In this document: piece by piece, positions 18,503 to 26,891 of the stretch
Layout of the letters: each line of letters begins with the position of its first letter
Numbering within the stretch: position 1 is the first letter of the stretch
Assembly (NCBI GenBank): GCA_965657545.1
Contig: CBFHOG010000001.1
Coordinates: forward strand, 185,540 to 249,539
Origin: UBA7446 sp965657545
GTDB taxonomy: Bacteria > Bacteroidota > Bacteroidia > Flavobacteriales > Flavobacteriaceae
Reading direction: 5' to 3'
Length of the DNA stretch: 64,000 bases
Notes under the pieces: model-generated
What the model saw: only the letters and a program-made list of their open reading frames with translations
What the model was told of the DNA's origin: nothing
Database searches by the model: none
Program-made: the position numbers and the translations under genes

Positions 18503-19059
18503 AACGAATAAATACTTTTTGGGGTAACTACCATATCCAACGCCTTATCTGTTTGAGCAATATCTTCAATTTTTTTTACGGGCTCAAAATAAGAAACGCC
18601 TATGGTTTTACACTCAGGCGAGCATCTGGATAAAAACCGGTCGTAATAGCCTTTGCCGTAGCCAACTCGATGACCGTGTTGGTCAAAACAAAGCAACGGA
18701 ACCACTACGGTTCTAATGCGCTTAGGGTCTATATAGTTAGTACTTGTGGGTTCTAAAATCCCCCATTGATTGGCATTAATAGGCATTCCATTTTCCCAAA
18801 GTACGGCTTCCATTTCCCCATTTGTATTAACAACTTTTGGCACACAAACTGGGTGTTCTTTTAAGGAATTAAACCATTTTTCCGTGGGAATTTCGCGTTG
18901 ATTACTGCTATCTATATAGAGCATTACAAGCCCATCTTTGATAAGATTTCCGGATATGATTTGTTCTAGAATAGCAGTACTTGCATGCGTCAGCTCAGTG
19001 ACAGAGAGGGCCTTGCGCTTTGCACGATAAACTGTCCGTAATGTGTTCTTATTAGGCAT
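18499..19059 (-). CDS. 5-formyltetrahydrofolate cyclo-ligase
   Basis: Converts 5-formyl-THF to 5,10-methenyl-THF using ATP. The product is 186 residues from MPNKNTLRTVYRAKRKALS, a normal length. Family signatures are the N-terminal R-x-KRKALS and the C-terminal GYGKGYYDRFLS block, with VPLLCFDQHGHRVG just before it. The frame is open further upstream to 19107, but the start at 19059 fits homologues and lies right after TAAATATA, which on this strand reads TATATTTA, a near match to the -7 element. It is convergent with lspA, overlapping by four bases, and divergent from uvrC. Confidence 0.88.
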   Translation of the reverse strand: MPNKNTLRTVYRAKRKALSVTELTHASTAILEQIISGNLIKDGLVMLYIDSSNQREIPTEKWFNSLKEHPVCVPKVVNTNGEMEAVLWENGMPINANQWGILEPTSTNYIDPKRIRTVVVPLLCFDQHGHRVGYGKGYYDRFLSRCSPECKTIGVSYFEPVKKIEDIAQTDKALDMVVTPKSIYSF

Positions 19060-19105
19060 GCATAAATATAACCGTTTCAGAAGTAAGTTTTTGTATTTTA
19101 GTGAC

Positions 19106-20905
19106 ATGACAAAAGAGGGACTGAAACGGCAAGTTGCTTCGCTTCCAAACGAGCCCGGGGTGTATCAATACTACAACGAGCAAGATGAAATTATTTATGT
19201 AGGCAAGGCAAAAGACCTTAAAAAACGCGTGTCATCGTATTTTAGGAAGCAAGTGGACTCTCGAAAAACCAAAAACCTTGTTAACGCCATTCACAAGCTT
19301 AAGCATATTGTAGTTCCAACGGAATCAGATGCATTGATTTTGGAAAACACGCTCATCAAAACGCATCAACCCAAATACAACATTTTACTGCGCGATGATA
19401 AAACCTACCCTTGGATTTGTATTAAAAAAGAACGTTATCCTAGAGTATTTGCCACACGGAGAATCATTCAAGATGGGTCGGAATATTTCGGACCTTTTAC
19501 CAATGCCAAAACCGTTCGTGTACTTCTTAATTTGATTAATGAGCTTTATCCACTTCGCACCTGTCATTACGACCTAAGCGAGACGCATATTGCAAGCGAA
19601 AAGTATAAGGTTTGTTTGGAGTTCCATATTGGAAATTGTTTGGCTCCTTGTGTTGGAAAGCAAACCACATCGCATTACGACGAGGCAATAGCGCATATCC
19701 GCAATATTTTGCAAGGAAAATTTAAGCAAGTAAATAATGCGTTTGTTCGGGAAATGAAAGCTGCAGCAGAAACCTTACAGTTTGAACACGCACAAAAAAT
19801 AAAGTTAAAAATGGAGGCCTTACAGCACTACCAGTCCAAATCTGCTGTGGTCAGCGCAAAAATCAATGCGGTAGATGTATGTACTATTGTCACTGACGAG
19901 TCCACAGCATTTTTTAATTTTTTACAAGTCTCTTACGGATCCATTGTCCGCTTTCACAGCATGTCTATTAAAAAGAAATTAGACGAAACGGATGTTGAAC
20001 TATTGCGTGTGGTTGTGGTGGAGTTGCGCCGCAGATTTGAGTCTTCATCCAAAGAAATACTACTTCCTTTTGAAATTGACTTGGGCAGTGATGTGAGGGT
20101 AACCGTACCCAAAATAGGCGAAAAAAAGCAGCTTTTAAACTTATCGCTACGCAATGCAAAGCAAAACCGATTGGAGCAACTTAAACAAATTAAACTTACC
20201 GATCCAGAGCAACATAGCCAACGCGTGATGGCTCAAATGCAGCGTGATTTGCGCCTTTCCGAACTGCCGCTCCACATAGAGTGTTTTGATAATTCCAACA
20301 TACAGGGGAGTAATCCCGTGGCGGCTTGTGTGGTGTTTCGAAAAGGGAAACCAAGTAAAAAAGAGTATCGCCATTATGGCATTAAAACCGTGGTTGGCCC
20401 CGATGATTTTGCCTCCATGGAGGAAGTCGTTTATCGCAGATATAAACGCTTGCTCAGCGAAGGTGAAGCATTACCACAATTGGTTGTAATTGATGGTGGT
20501 AAAGGACAACTTAGCGCAGCGCTAAAAAGTTTTGATGTGTTGGGGATTCGAGGCAAAGTAGCCATTTTAGGAATCGCCAAACGACTTGAAGAACTCTATT
20601 TTCCAGATGATCCAATTCCACTATATTTAGATAAGCGTTCAGAGACTTTACGTATCTTGCAACAGTTGCGAAATGAAGCCCATAGATTTGGGATTCGTTT
20701 ACACCGCAACAAGCGTAGCAAAGGCGCAATCAATTCGGCCTTGGAAAACATCCCTGGAATTGGAGAAAAAACAGCTACAGCGTTGTTGAAAAGGTTTAAA
20801 TCGGTAAAGCGAATTAAGGCTGCCACCCAAGACGAATTAACCCAAATATTAGGCCCCCAAAAGGCTAAAACTACTTATGATTACCTACAAAAAAACACCT
20901 CTTAG
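19106..20905 (+). CDS. uvrC: Excinuclease ABC subunit C
   Basis: Endonuclease that makes both incisions in nucleotide excision repair. The product is 599 residues. The N-terminal GIY-YIG nuclease domain contains GVYQYYNEQDEIIYVGKAKD (about 17-36) and the UVR motif region lies near 200-235. The RNase H-like endonuclease domain has HIECFDNSNIQGSN and VVIDGGKGQ with its acidic residues, and the C-terminal helix-hairpin-helix segment reads ENIPGIGEKTATALLKRF. I use the ATG at 19106 because the open frame from 19043 runs through the divergent cyclo-ligase gene. A weak -7 element (TATTTTAG, 19094-19101) precedes it. The end overlaps the patatin gene by 29 bases. Confidence 0.94.
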   Translation: MTKEGLKRQVASLPNEPGVYQYYNEQDEIIYVGKAKDLKKRVSSYFRKQVDSRKTKNLVNAIHKLKHIVVPTESDALILENTLIKTHQPKYNILLRDDKTYPWICIKKERYPRVFATRRIIQDGSEYFGPFTNAKTVRVLLNLINELYPLRTCHYDLSETHIASEKYKVCLEFHIGNCLAPCVGKQTTSHYDEAIAHIRNILQGKFKQVNNAFVREMKAAAETLQFEHAQKIKLKMEALQHYQSKSAVVSAKINAVDVCTIVTDESTAFFNFLQVSYGSIVRFHSMSIKKKLDETDVELLRVVVVELRRRFESSSKEILLPFEIDLGSDVRVTVPKIGEKKQLLNLSLRNAKQNRLEQLKQIKLTDPEQHSQRVMAQMQRDLRLSELPLHIECFDNSNIQGSNPVAACVVFRKGKPSKKEYRHYGIKTVVGPDDFASMEEVVYRRYKRLLSEGEALPQLVVIDGGKGQLSAALKSFDVLGIRGKVAILGIAKRLEELYFPDDPIPLYLDKRSETLRILQQLRNEAHRFGIRLHRNKRSKGAINSALENIPGIGEKTATALLKRFKSVKRIKAATQDELTQILGPQKAKTTYDYLQKNTS

Positions 20906-23084
20906 GCTTCTATTTTGTTTCTTTTTTATTGTTGTCACTGCCCAACCTACAGACCTAAAAGTGGGCCTTATTCTCAGTGGTGGTGGGGCAAAAGGCATGG
21001 CGCATGTAGGTGTGCTAAAAGAAATCGAACGCGCGGGTGTTCGTATAGATTATATAGGCGGAACAAGTATGGGCGCAATTGTGGGCGGCCTTTATGCTTG
21101 TGGGTATTCGGCATCACAACTGGAAGAGCTGCTCACCAACATCGACTTGGTTGACTTGATTAATGATAATTATAAGCGAAACGCCAAATCGTTTCAAGAC
21201 AAAGAAGATAGCGAGCGTTATGCAATTACTTTGCCTGTTATAGACCGGAAAATTAAATTCCCGGTTTCGTTGTCCAAAGGCCAGAATGTATATAATTTTT
21301 TGGTGCAATTGATGCACGATGAGCGTGCCATTCGAGATTTTAGCAAACTCCCAATTCCTTTTTTTTGCATGGCTACGGACCTCAATAATGGAGAAATGGT
21401 GTTACTAGATAAAGGATTTCTACCACTTGCCGTAAATGCTAGCAGTGCATTGCCAACCCTTTTTTCACCCGTACGGGTTGAAAACAAAACCCTAATTGAC
21501 GGAGGGGTTTCAAATAATTATCCTATTGAGGAAATGCTTAATAAAAAGATGGATGTTATTATTGGTGTGGATGTTCAAACCCATATATCCGGATCTTATA
21601 AAACAGATACTTTCTCGGATATTTTAGTGCGACTCGGAAGTTTACAGACCGAAAAAACCATGCATCCAAAAAGAGCAAAAACCGATATTTACATTCAACC
21701 CGATATTGATGGGTTTACGATGTTATCGTTTTCATATCAAGCCGCCATAATTGCTCGGGGGGAACAGGCAGGGAAAAAAGCATTTCCGCAATTGAAAAAA
21801 CTGGCTCAGAAGCAAATGACGAGTAAATCATTAAAGAAAAAAATCCCAACTTCTTTTCAGCTTGACAGCCTATCGTTTGTGGAAACACCCAACTATAAAA
21901 GAAACTATATTTTGGGTAAAATCAGACTAAAACCCAACACCCATTACCCTTTTAAAAAACTTCGTGAGGGGATGACAAATTTGGCCGCCACACAAAATTT
22001 TGAAGCATTTAGATATACGCTTACTCCAGTTAATGGAAAAGAATTTTTAGAGTTAAATTTTACTGAATCACCACACACCACCTTGTTTCGCACCGGATTA
22101 CACTACAACGATCTTATGGGCGCTATGGGGCTTGTAAACATCACCCAAAAACACGCCTTATTAAAAAACGATGAAGTTTCAATAGACCTTGCTTTGGGAG
22201 CTAATGTTAGGTATGCTTTTTCATACTTTATAGACAAAGGTTTGTTTTGGAGCATTGGGATAAAGGCAACATTAGACCAGTTTGATACAGAAGCTCGTTT
22301 TTCTGTTGGCAATACTAACAAACAAATACCATCAAGAACCAGGGCTTTTATACAAGAACACCTGTTGTTTGTGCAGACCGTTTTTAAAGAAGATGCCATC
22401 CTTGGTTTCGGAATTGCCCATCAAAAAAACAGGTTTAGAACCAACTTGTTTGACGTTGAAACGGGGCGGTTTTTTTTTGCTGATGACGCCGACTATTACA
22501 GCACAAAAGGATACTTAAAAGTTGACACTCGTGACGATGCGTATTTTCCAAAGAGAGGCGGTTATTTAAAATCGAATATGAACTATGTTTTTAGCCAAAA
22601 ATCTCCCACAGACTTTGGCGTCTTTTCTCCTTTTATTGTTGGAAAAGCAGCCATGGGTGCAACCTTGCCACTAGCTCAAAAATGGTCATTGTCGCTAAAC
22701 ACCATGGGCGGGTTTACTATTAACAATCCAAATACACCAACCTTTGAGTTTCTACTTGGTGGTTATGGTAACGCCCCGCTTTTAAATTATCAGCCTTTTG
22801 TGGGACTTCCGCAACAAAACATTGGAGCAGATAGTTTTATTAAGGGAGAAATGATATTTGATTATGAATTTTTGTCAAATCATCATGCTCTTTTAAAAAT
22901 ACATTCGGGTGTTGTCAGCAATGATGTTTTTGACAACGGTAAATGGGCATCAACTCCGAATTACTTTGGTGCGGGTTTGGCATACGGGTTAAACACATTT
23001 GCTGGCCCACTAGAATGCATGGCTGCATACAGCCCACAGTTTGACAAGCTGTTGTATCACATTAGTATTGGTTGGCGATTTTAA
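20877..23084 (+). CDS. Patatin-like phospholipase with C-terminal beta-barrel
   Basis: Predicted outer-membrane patatin protein of 735 residues. The signal peptide is about 1-22. The patatin domain (about 27-240) has the oxyanion loop GGGAKGMAH at 35-43, the nucleophile Ser64 in GTSMG and the catalytic Asp in DGGVSNNYP near 206. A POTRA-like linker and an Omp85/BamA-type 16-strand barrel follow (about 400-735), ending in ISIGWRF with a terminal aromatic. This layout is that of PlpD/class D type V autotransporter-like lipases, which are common in Bacteroidota. Likely activity is lipid acyl hydrolysis at the cell surface; the true substrate is unknown. Its start lies inside uvrC (29-base overlap), which suggests coupling. 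Confidence 0.85.
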   Translation: MITYKKTPLRLLFCFFFIVVTAQPTDLKVGLILSGGGAKGMAHVGVLKEIERAGVRIDYIGGTSMGAIVGGLYACGYSASQLEELLTNIDLVDLINDNYKRNAKSFQDKEDSERYAITLPVIDRKIKFPVSLSKGQNVYNFLVQLMHDERAIRDFSKLPIPFFCMATDLNNGEMVLLDKGFLPLAVNASSALPTLFSPVRVENKTLIDGGVSNNYPIEEMLNKKMDVIIGVDVQTHISGSYKTDTFSDILVRLGSLQTEKTMHPKRAKTDIYIQPDIDGFTMLSFSYQAAIIARGEQAGKKAFPQLKKLAQKQMTSKSLKKKIPTSFQLDSLSFVETPNYKRNYILGKIRLKPNTHYPFKKLREGMTNLAATQNFEAFRYTLTPVNGKEFLELNFTESPHTTLFRTGLHYNDLMGAMGLVNITQKHALLKNDEVSIDLALGANVRYAFSYFIDKGLFWSIGIKATLDQFDTEARFSVGNTNKQIPSRTRAFIQEHLLFVQTVFKEDAILGFGIAHQKNRFRTNLFDVETGRFFFADDADYYSTKGYLKVDTRDDAYFPKRGGYLKSNMNYVFSQKSPTDFGVFSPFIVGKAAMGATLPLAQKWSLSLNTMGGFTINNPNTPTFEFLLGGYGNAPLLNYQPFVGLPQQNIGADSFIKGEMIFDYEFLSNHHALLKIHSGVVSNDVFDNGKWASTPNYFGAGLAYGLNTFAGPLECMAAYSPQFDKLLYHISIGWRF

Positions 23085-23107
23085 CATCTTAGATAAATGC
23101 TTTTACG

Positions 23108-23115
23108 TACTTTTG
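23108..23115 (+). promoter_or_regulatory. -7 promoter element for the DUF3108 gene
   Basis: TACTTTTG matches TAnnTTTG exactly and ends five bases before the ATG at 23121, predicting an almost leaderless mRNA. It falls inside the longer reading frame starting at 23097 and therefore supports 23121 as the start. Confidence 0.55.
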
Positions 23116-23120
23116 CCCAT

Positions 23121-23951
23121 ATGGCTCTTAATCGATGGCTTTGGATCGTAGTGGTTGCGTTTTCGCAGCTTATATTTTCCCAAGATATTCTTGATGTTTC
23201 TGATACACATAATACAAACTCCCTTTCGGCTCAAAACGCTGCATTTAAAGGCGGCGAGTGGTTTAAATTTCGCATCCATTATGGAATTTTTAATGCCAGT
23301 TATGCTACCATCGAAGTCAACGAAACGAATTGGGAAGGCAAATCCGTTTTTCACGCAAAAGGTGTTGGTAAAACAACTGGGTTAGCACGCTGGTTTTTTA
23401 AGGTGGATGATTATTATGATTCTTATTTCACCAAAGATGCCGTTCGCCCCTTGTTTTTTATTCGAAATATAAATGAAGGCGGATACAAAAAACACGTTAC
23501 CATTCGTTTTGACCACGACAAAAACAAAGCATTTGTTGATGACAAGCTCAAAAACAAACAAGGTACTTTTGACACAAACCCTAACATTCAAGATCTGATC
23601 TCTTGTTTTTATTATTTGCGGAATGAATTTGATATTACCGAAATAAAAAAGGATGAGTTTGTGGTGGTTAATCTATTTTTTGACGAGTCTAATTATGCTT
23701 TTAAATTTAAGTTTTTAGGAGTCGAAACCATTAAAACCAAATTTGGACATGTGAAAACCCTAAAATTCAGACCTTACGTACAGTCCGGGCGTGTATTTCG
23801 AAGCAATGAAAGCATCACCCTTTGGGTAAGTAACGACCATAATAGAATCCCCTTACGCTTACAGGCAACATTGCGCGTTGGTAGCATTACCGCCGATTTA
23901 GATGAATTTAAAGGACTTAAAAATCCATTTGAAATTGTTGTCAAAAATTAG
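23121..23951 (+). CDS. DUF3108 domain-containing exported protein
   Basis: Predicted periplasmic protein of 276 residues with an N-terminal signal peptide (ALNRWLWIVVVAFSQLIFS, then QDILD). The remainder matches the DUF3108 pattern: a beta-rich fold with GEWFKFRIHYGIFNASYATI near the start and ITLWVSNDHNRIPLRLQA near the end. The molecular function of DUF3108 is not known. The gene overlaps the start of the following M23 metallopeptidase by 50 bases, and that pairing is common in flavobacteria, which hints at a cell-envelope role. Confidence 0.8.
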   Translation: MALNRWLWIVVVAFSQLIFSQDILDVSDTHNTNSLSAQNAAFKGGEWFKFRIHYGIFNASYATIEVNETNWEGKSVFHAKGVGKTTGLARWFFKVDDYYDSYFTKDAVRPLFFIRNINEGGYKKHVTIRFDHDKNKAFVDDKLKNKQGTFDTNPNIQDLISCFYYLRNEFDITEIKKDEFVVVNLFFDESNYAFKFKFLGVETIKTKFGHVKTLKFRPYVQSGRVFRSNESITLWVSNDHNRIPLRLQATLRVGSITADLDEFKGLKNPFEIVVKN

Positions 23952-25161
23952 ACTTTTTTTCGCACTCTTCGCTTTCGCACTTTTTGCCGCTTGTAGCGGA
24001 ACAACCAAGGAGCCAGTTGAAATTTTACCCCCTAAAGCACCCGATGTTTTTGCCTTTGGCTATAACCTTAACGACTTTGAGGTGGTACAAGACACCGTGC
24101 GTAAAGGGGATACGTTTGCCGATATTTTTTTGGAAAACGGATTTACATATCCGCAGATATACGACATCAACAGAAGAACAAAAAAGAAATATAATTTTAG
24201 AAAAATACAGCCCAAAAAGCCTTACACCTTTTTGTTTGCCAAAGACTCTGTAGCTACTCCCGTGGCGTTTATTTATCAGCCCTCCATGCTGGATTATGTA
24301 GTCGTAAATTTGAAGGATTCCATTTTTGCACAGACAAAAAAAAAGGAAGTAAAACTGCGCACATTTGAAGCGCAAGGCGTTATTACAAGTTCGCTTTCCG
24401 AAACCTTGGACGCGCAGCGCCTTAGCCCATTACTGGCCTATGATTTATCTGATATTTATGCATGGAGTATTGACTTTTTCCGACTTGAAAAAGGGGATAG
24501 ATTTAAAATTATATACACGCAAAAATACGTGGACGATTCCATTTATGTGGGACTAAATCGCATTCATGCGGCATACTTTGAGCACCGTAAAACGCCTTAC
24601 TATGCTATTGAGTTTGAGTCGGATTCTGTTAGAGGAATTACGGAGTTTTTTGATGAAAAAGGAAAGAATTTACGACGTGCATTTTTGCAAGCGCCCGTAC
24701 AGTTTTCACGGATATCTTCACGCTACAACAAACGTCGCCGAATTTCATATTACGGCCGTACCAAACCACACTACGGAACCGATTTTGCCGCACCTGTTGG
24801 AACGCCTATTCGAGCCACAGCAAGTGGAACAGTAGTTGCCGCTAGCTATACACGAGGTAATGGGAAGTACGTAACCATAAGACATAATGGCACTTATAAA
24901 ACCCAGTATTTACACATGAAAAAGCGCGCCGTGCGCAAGGGTCAATTCGTAAAGCAAGGCGATCTCATTGGAACAGTTGGTATGACTGGATATACTTCTG
25001 GTCCACACGTTTGTTATCGCTTTTGGAAAAACGGAAAACAAGTAGATCCGTTTAGACAAAAACTACCTGAAGCCAAACCCATTGACCCAAAATTAAAAGA
25101 AACCTACATGGAACATATGCAACCCTTTAAAGAAGCATTAGATTGTATCGAATTTTATTAA
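23902..25161 (+). CDS. M23 peptidoglycan endopeptidase, lipoprotein
   Basis: Cell-wall zinc endopeptidase (LytM/M23) predicted to be a lipoprotein: hydrophobic segment 17-30, then Cys31 in FAACSGTT. A LysM-like or linker region occupies about 50-270. The M23 domain is near 285-385 with zinc ligands in KPHYGTDFAAP (His and Asp) and the second motif GPHVCYRFW (HxCxR form of HxH: the first His is present, and position +2 is Cys-Tyr rather than the typical HLHF). YLHMKK carries the other conserved His. It overlaps the DUF3108 gene by 50 bases. TTG codons near 23929 are alternative starts giving a shorter signal sequence. Likely cleaves peptide cross-links in the periplasm. Confidence 0.85.
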   Translation: MNLKDLKIHLKLLSKIRLFFALFAFALFAACSGTTKEPVEILPPKAPDVFAFGYNLNDFEVVQDTVRKGDTFADIFLENGFTYPQIYDINRRTKKKYNFRKIQPKKPYTFLFAKDSVATPVAFIYQPSMLDYVVVNLKDSIFAQTKKKEVKLRTFEAQGVITSSLSETLDAQRLSPLLAYDLSDIYAWSIDFFRLEKGDRFKIIYTQKYVDDSIYVGLNRIHAAYFEHRKTPYYAIEFESDSVRGITEFFDEKGKNLRRAFLQAPVQFSRISSRYNKRRRISYYGRTKPHYGTDFAAPVGTPIRATASGTVVAASYTRGNGKYVTIRHNGTYKTQYLHMKKRAVRKGQFVKQGDLIGTVGMTGYTSGPHVCYRFWKNGKQVDPFRQKLPEAKPIDPKLKETYMEHMQPFKEALDCIEFY

Positions 25162-25176
25162 ACAAATCATCAACTC

Positions 25177-26808
25177 ATGTCATTTCCAAAAATCAATCCA
25201 ACAACAACGAATAGCTGGAAAAAGCTAACGGAACTTGCAGCCAACCGAAAAACCCTACAAGCCTATTTTGCTGAAGACGATTCGAGAGCGAAGCATTTTT
25301 CCATTGATTGGGACCAATTCTTTGTGGACTATTCTAAAAACCACCTGGATAGCGATATCAAAGAAGCACTTGTGTCTTTGTCAAAAGAAGTGGGCCTTGA
25401 AGATGCCCGGGCGGCGTATTTTGGTGGCGAAACCATTAACCAAACGGAGGGGCGCGCGGTGTTGCATACGGCACTCAGAGCAAAAGCAGGCGCAGACATT
25501 CGTGTGGATGGCGAAAATGTAGTGCCAGAAGTATATAATGTACGCGAGCAAATCCGAACATTTAGTCAATCGGTTATTGATGGAAGCCGAAAAAGCAGCT
25601 CAGGACAGGCGTTTACAACTGTGGTAAACATCGGAATTGGCGGCTCAGACCTTGGCCCTGCCATGATTACGGAAGCCTTGGCTTATTATAAAAACCACCT
25701 TGACGTGCATTTTATTTCTAACGTGGATGGCGATCATGTGATGGAAGTATTAAAAAAAGTCAATCCGGCCACGACATTATTTGTGGTGGTGTCTAAAACA
25801 TTTACCACGCAAGAAACCCTGTCAAATGCAACAACTGCCAAAAAATGGCTTGTTGAGGCATTGGGCGAAAGTGCTGTTGCGGATCATTTTGTAGCGGTAT
25901 CGACAAACCTTCCTGCCATTGGTGCTTTTGGAATTCAGTCCGAAAATGTATTCCCAATGAACGATTGGGTAGGCGGACGTTTTTCGCTTTGGAGCGCGGT
26001 GGGCTTGTCCATTGCACTTGCCGTTGGGCCAGACCACTTTGAAGCACTTTTAGAAGGAGCAAATGAAATGGACACGCATTTTGCTACGGCACCCATTGAT
26101 GAAAACATCCCTGCAATCTTGGCATTACTTACCGTTTGGTACACAAGCTTTTTGGACGCACAGTCAGAGGCAGTCATTCCATACACCCAATATTTGCATC
26201 GCTTGCCTGCTTATTTGCAGCAAGGAATTATGGAAAGCAATGGGAAGTCTGTTGACCGTAACGGTGAAGCGGTTACATACCAAACAGGAAATATTGTTTG
26301 GGGCGAGCCGGGGACCAACTCACAACATGCTTTCTTCCAATTGATGCATCAAGGCACCAAATTGATTCCCGCACACTTTATTGGATTTGTGAAATCGTTA
26401 CACGGCAATCAAGACCACCACGACAAGCTGATGGCTAACTTTTTTGCGCAAACCGAAGCCCTAATGCAAGGAAAAACGGAAGCGCAAGTGCGTGAGGAGC
26501 TAGTAACAAAAGGACTGTCAGGTGACGCCTTAGAAAAACTGGTGCCCTTTAAAATATTTACAGGCGACAAACCAACCACGACCTTGTTAATTGAAAAGCT
26601 AACTCCCAAAACCCTTGGTGCACTTGTGGCCATGTATGAACACAAGATTTTTGTGGAAGGCGTGGTGTGGAATATCTTTAGCTACGACCAGTGGGGCGTG
26701 GAACTTGGGAAGCAATTGGCATCAGTTATCTTAGACGAGTTTGATACCAAAAAGACAGCCTCACATGACGTTTCTACAGCGCAATTATTAAGCCGTTTTA
26801 AAAGTTAA
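25177..26808 (+). CDS. pgi: Glucose-6-phosphate isomerase
   Basis: Interconverts glucose-6-phosphate and fructose-6-phosphate in glycolysis and gluconeogenesis. The product is 543 residues with two SIS domains. The phosphate-binding GIGGSDLGPAM block, VSKTFTTQET, and the NDWVGGRFSLWSAVGL block with its Arg are all present, followed by GEPGTNSQHAFFQLMHQGT with the catalytic His region. It begins 15 bases after the M23 gene. The 83 bases after it hold inverted repeats (described separately) that lead to the second TonB receptor. Confidence 0.95.
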   Translation: MSFPKINPTTTNSWKKLTELAANRKTLQAYFAEDDSRAKHFSIDWDQFFVDYSKNHLDSDIKEALVSLSKEVGLEDARAAYFGGETINQTEGRAVLHTALRAKAGADIRVDGENVVPEVYNVREQIRTFSQSVIDGSRKSSSGQAFTTVVNIGIGGSDLGPAMITEALAYYKNHLDVHFISNVDGDHVMEVLKKVNPATTLFVVVSKTFTTQETLSNATTAKKWLVEALGESAVADHFVAVSTNLPAIGAFGIQSENVFPMNDWVGGRFSLWSAVGLSIALAVGPDHFEALLEGANEMDTHFATAPIDENIPAILALLTVWYTSFLDAQSEAVIPYTQYLHRLPAYLQQGIMESNGKSVDRNGEAVTYQTGNIVWGEPGTNSQHAFFQLMHQGTKLIPAHFIGFVKSLHGNQDHHDKLMANFFAQTEALMQGKTEAQVREELVTKGLSGDALEKLVPFKIFTGDKPTTTLLIEKLTPKTLGALVAMYEHKIFVEGVVWNIFSYDQWGVELGKQLASVILDEFDTKKTASHDVSTAQLLSRFKS

Positions 26809-26811
26809 AGA

Positions 26812-26859
26812 AATGTTAAAAAAATTAACATTAAACTAACACAGTGTGTTAGAAATGTT
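26812..26859. promoter_or_regulatory. Dyad-rich leader region upstream of the TonB receptor
   Basis: This stretch contains two inverted repeats. AATGTTAA (26812-26819) and TTAACATT (26825-26832) pair around five A residues. CTAACACA-G-TGTGTTAG (26836-26852) is a 17-base palindrome with a single-base centre. A third AATGTT half-site at 26854-26859 can also pair with AACATT at 26827-26832, enclosing the palindrome. A weak -7-like CATTTTTG (26862-26869) follows, so the palindrome sits where a regulator would overlap the upstream promoter. I read it as a candidate operator; no regulator gene is adjacent. Confidence 0.45.
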
Positions 26860-26891
26860 GTCATTTTTGTGAAAATTAATTAAACATAAAA

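Noticed and set aside
26812..26832. Intrinsic terminator for pgi
   Set aside because: The inverted repeat AATGTTAA/TTAACATT has no GC and no following T-tract on the plus strand.
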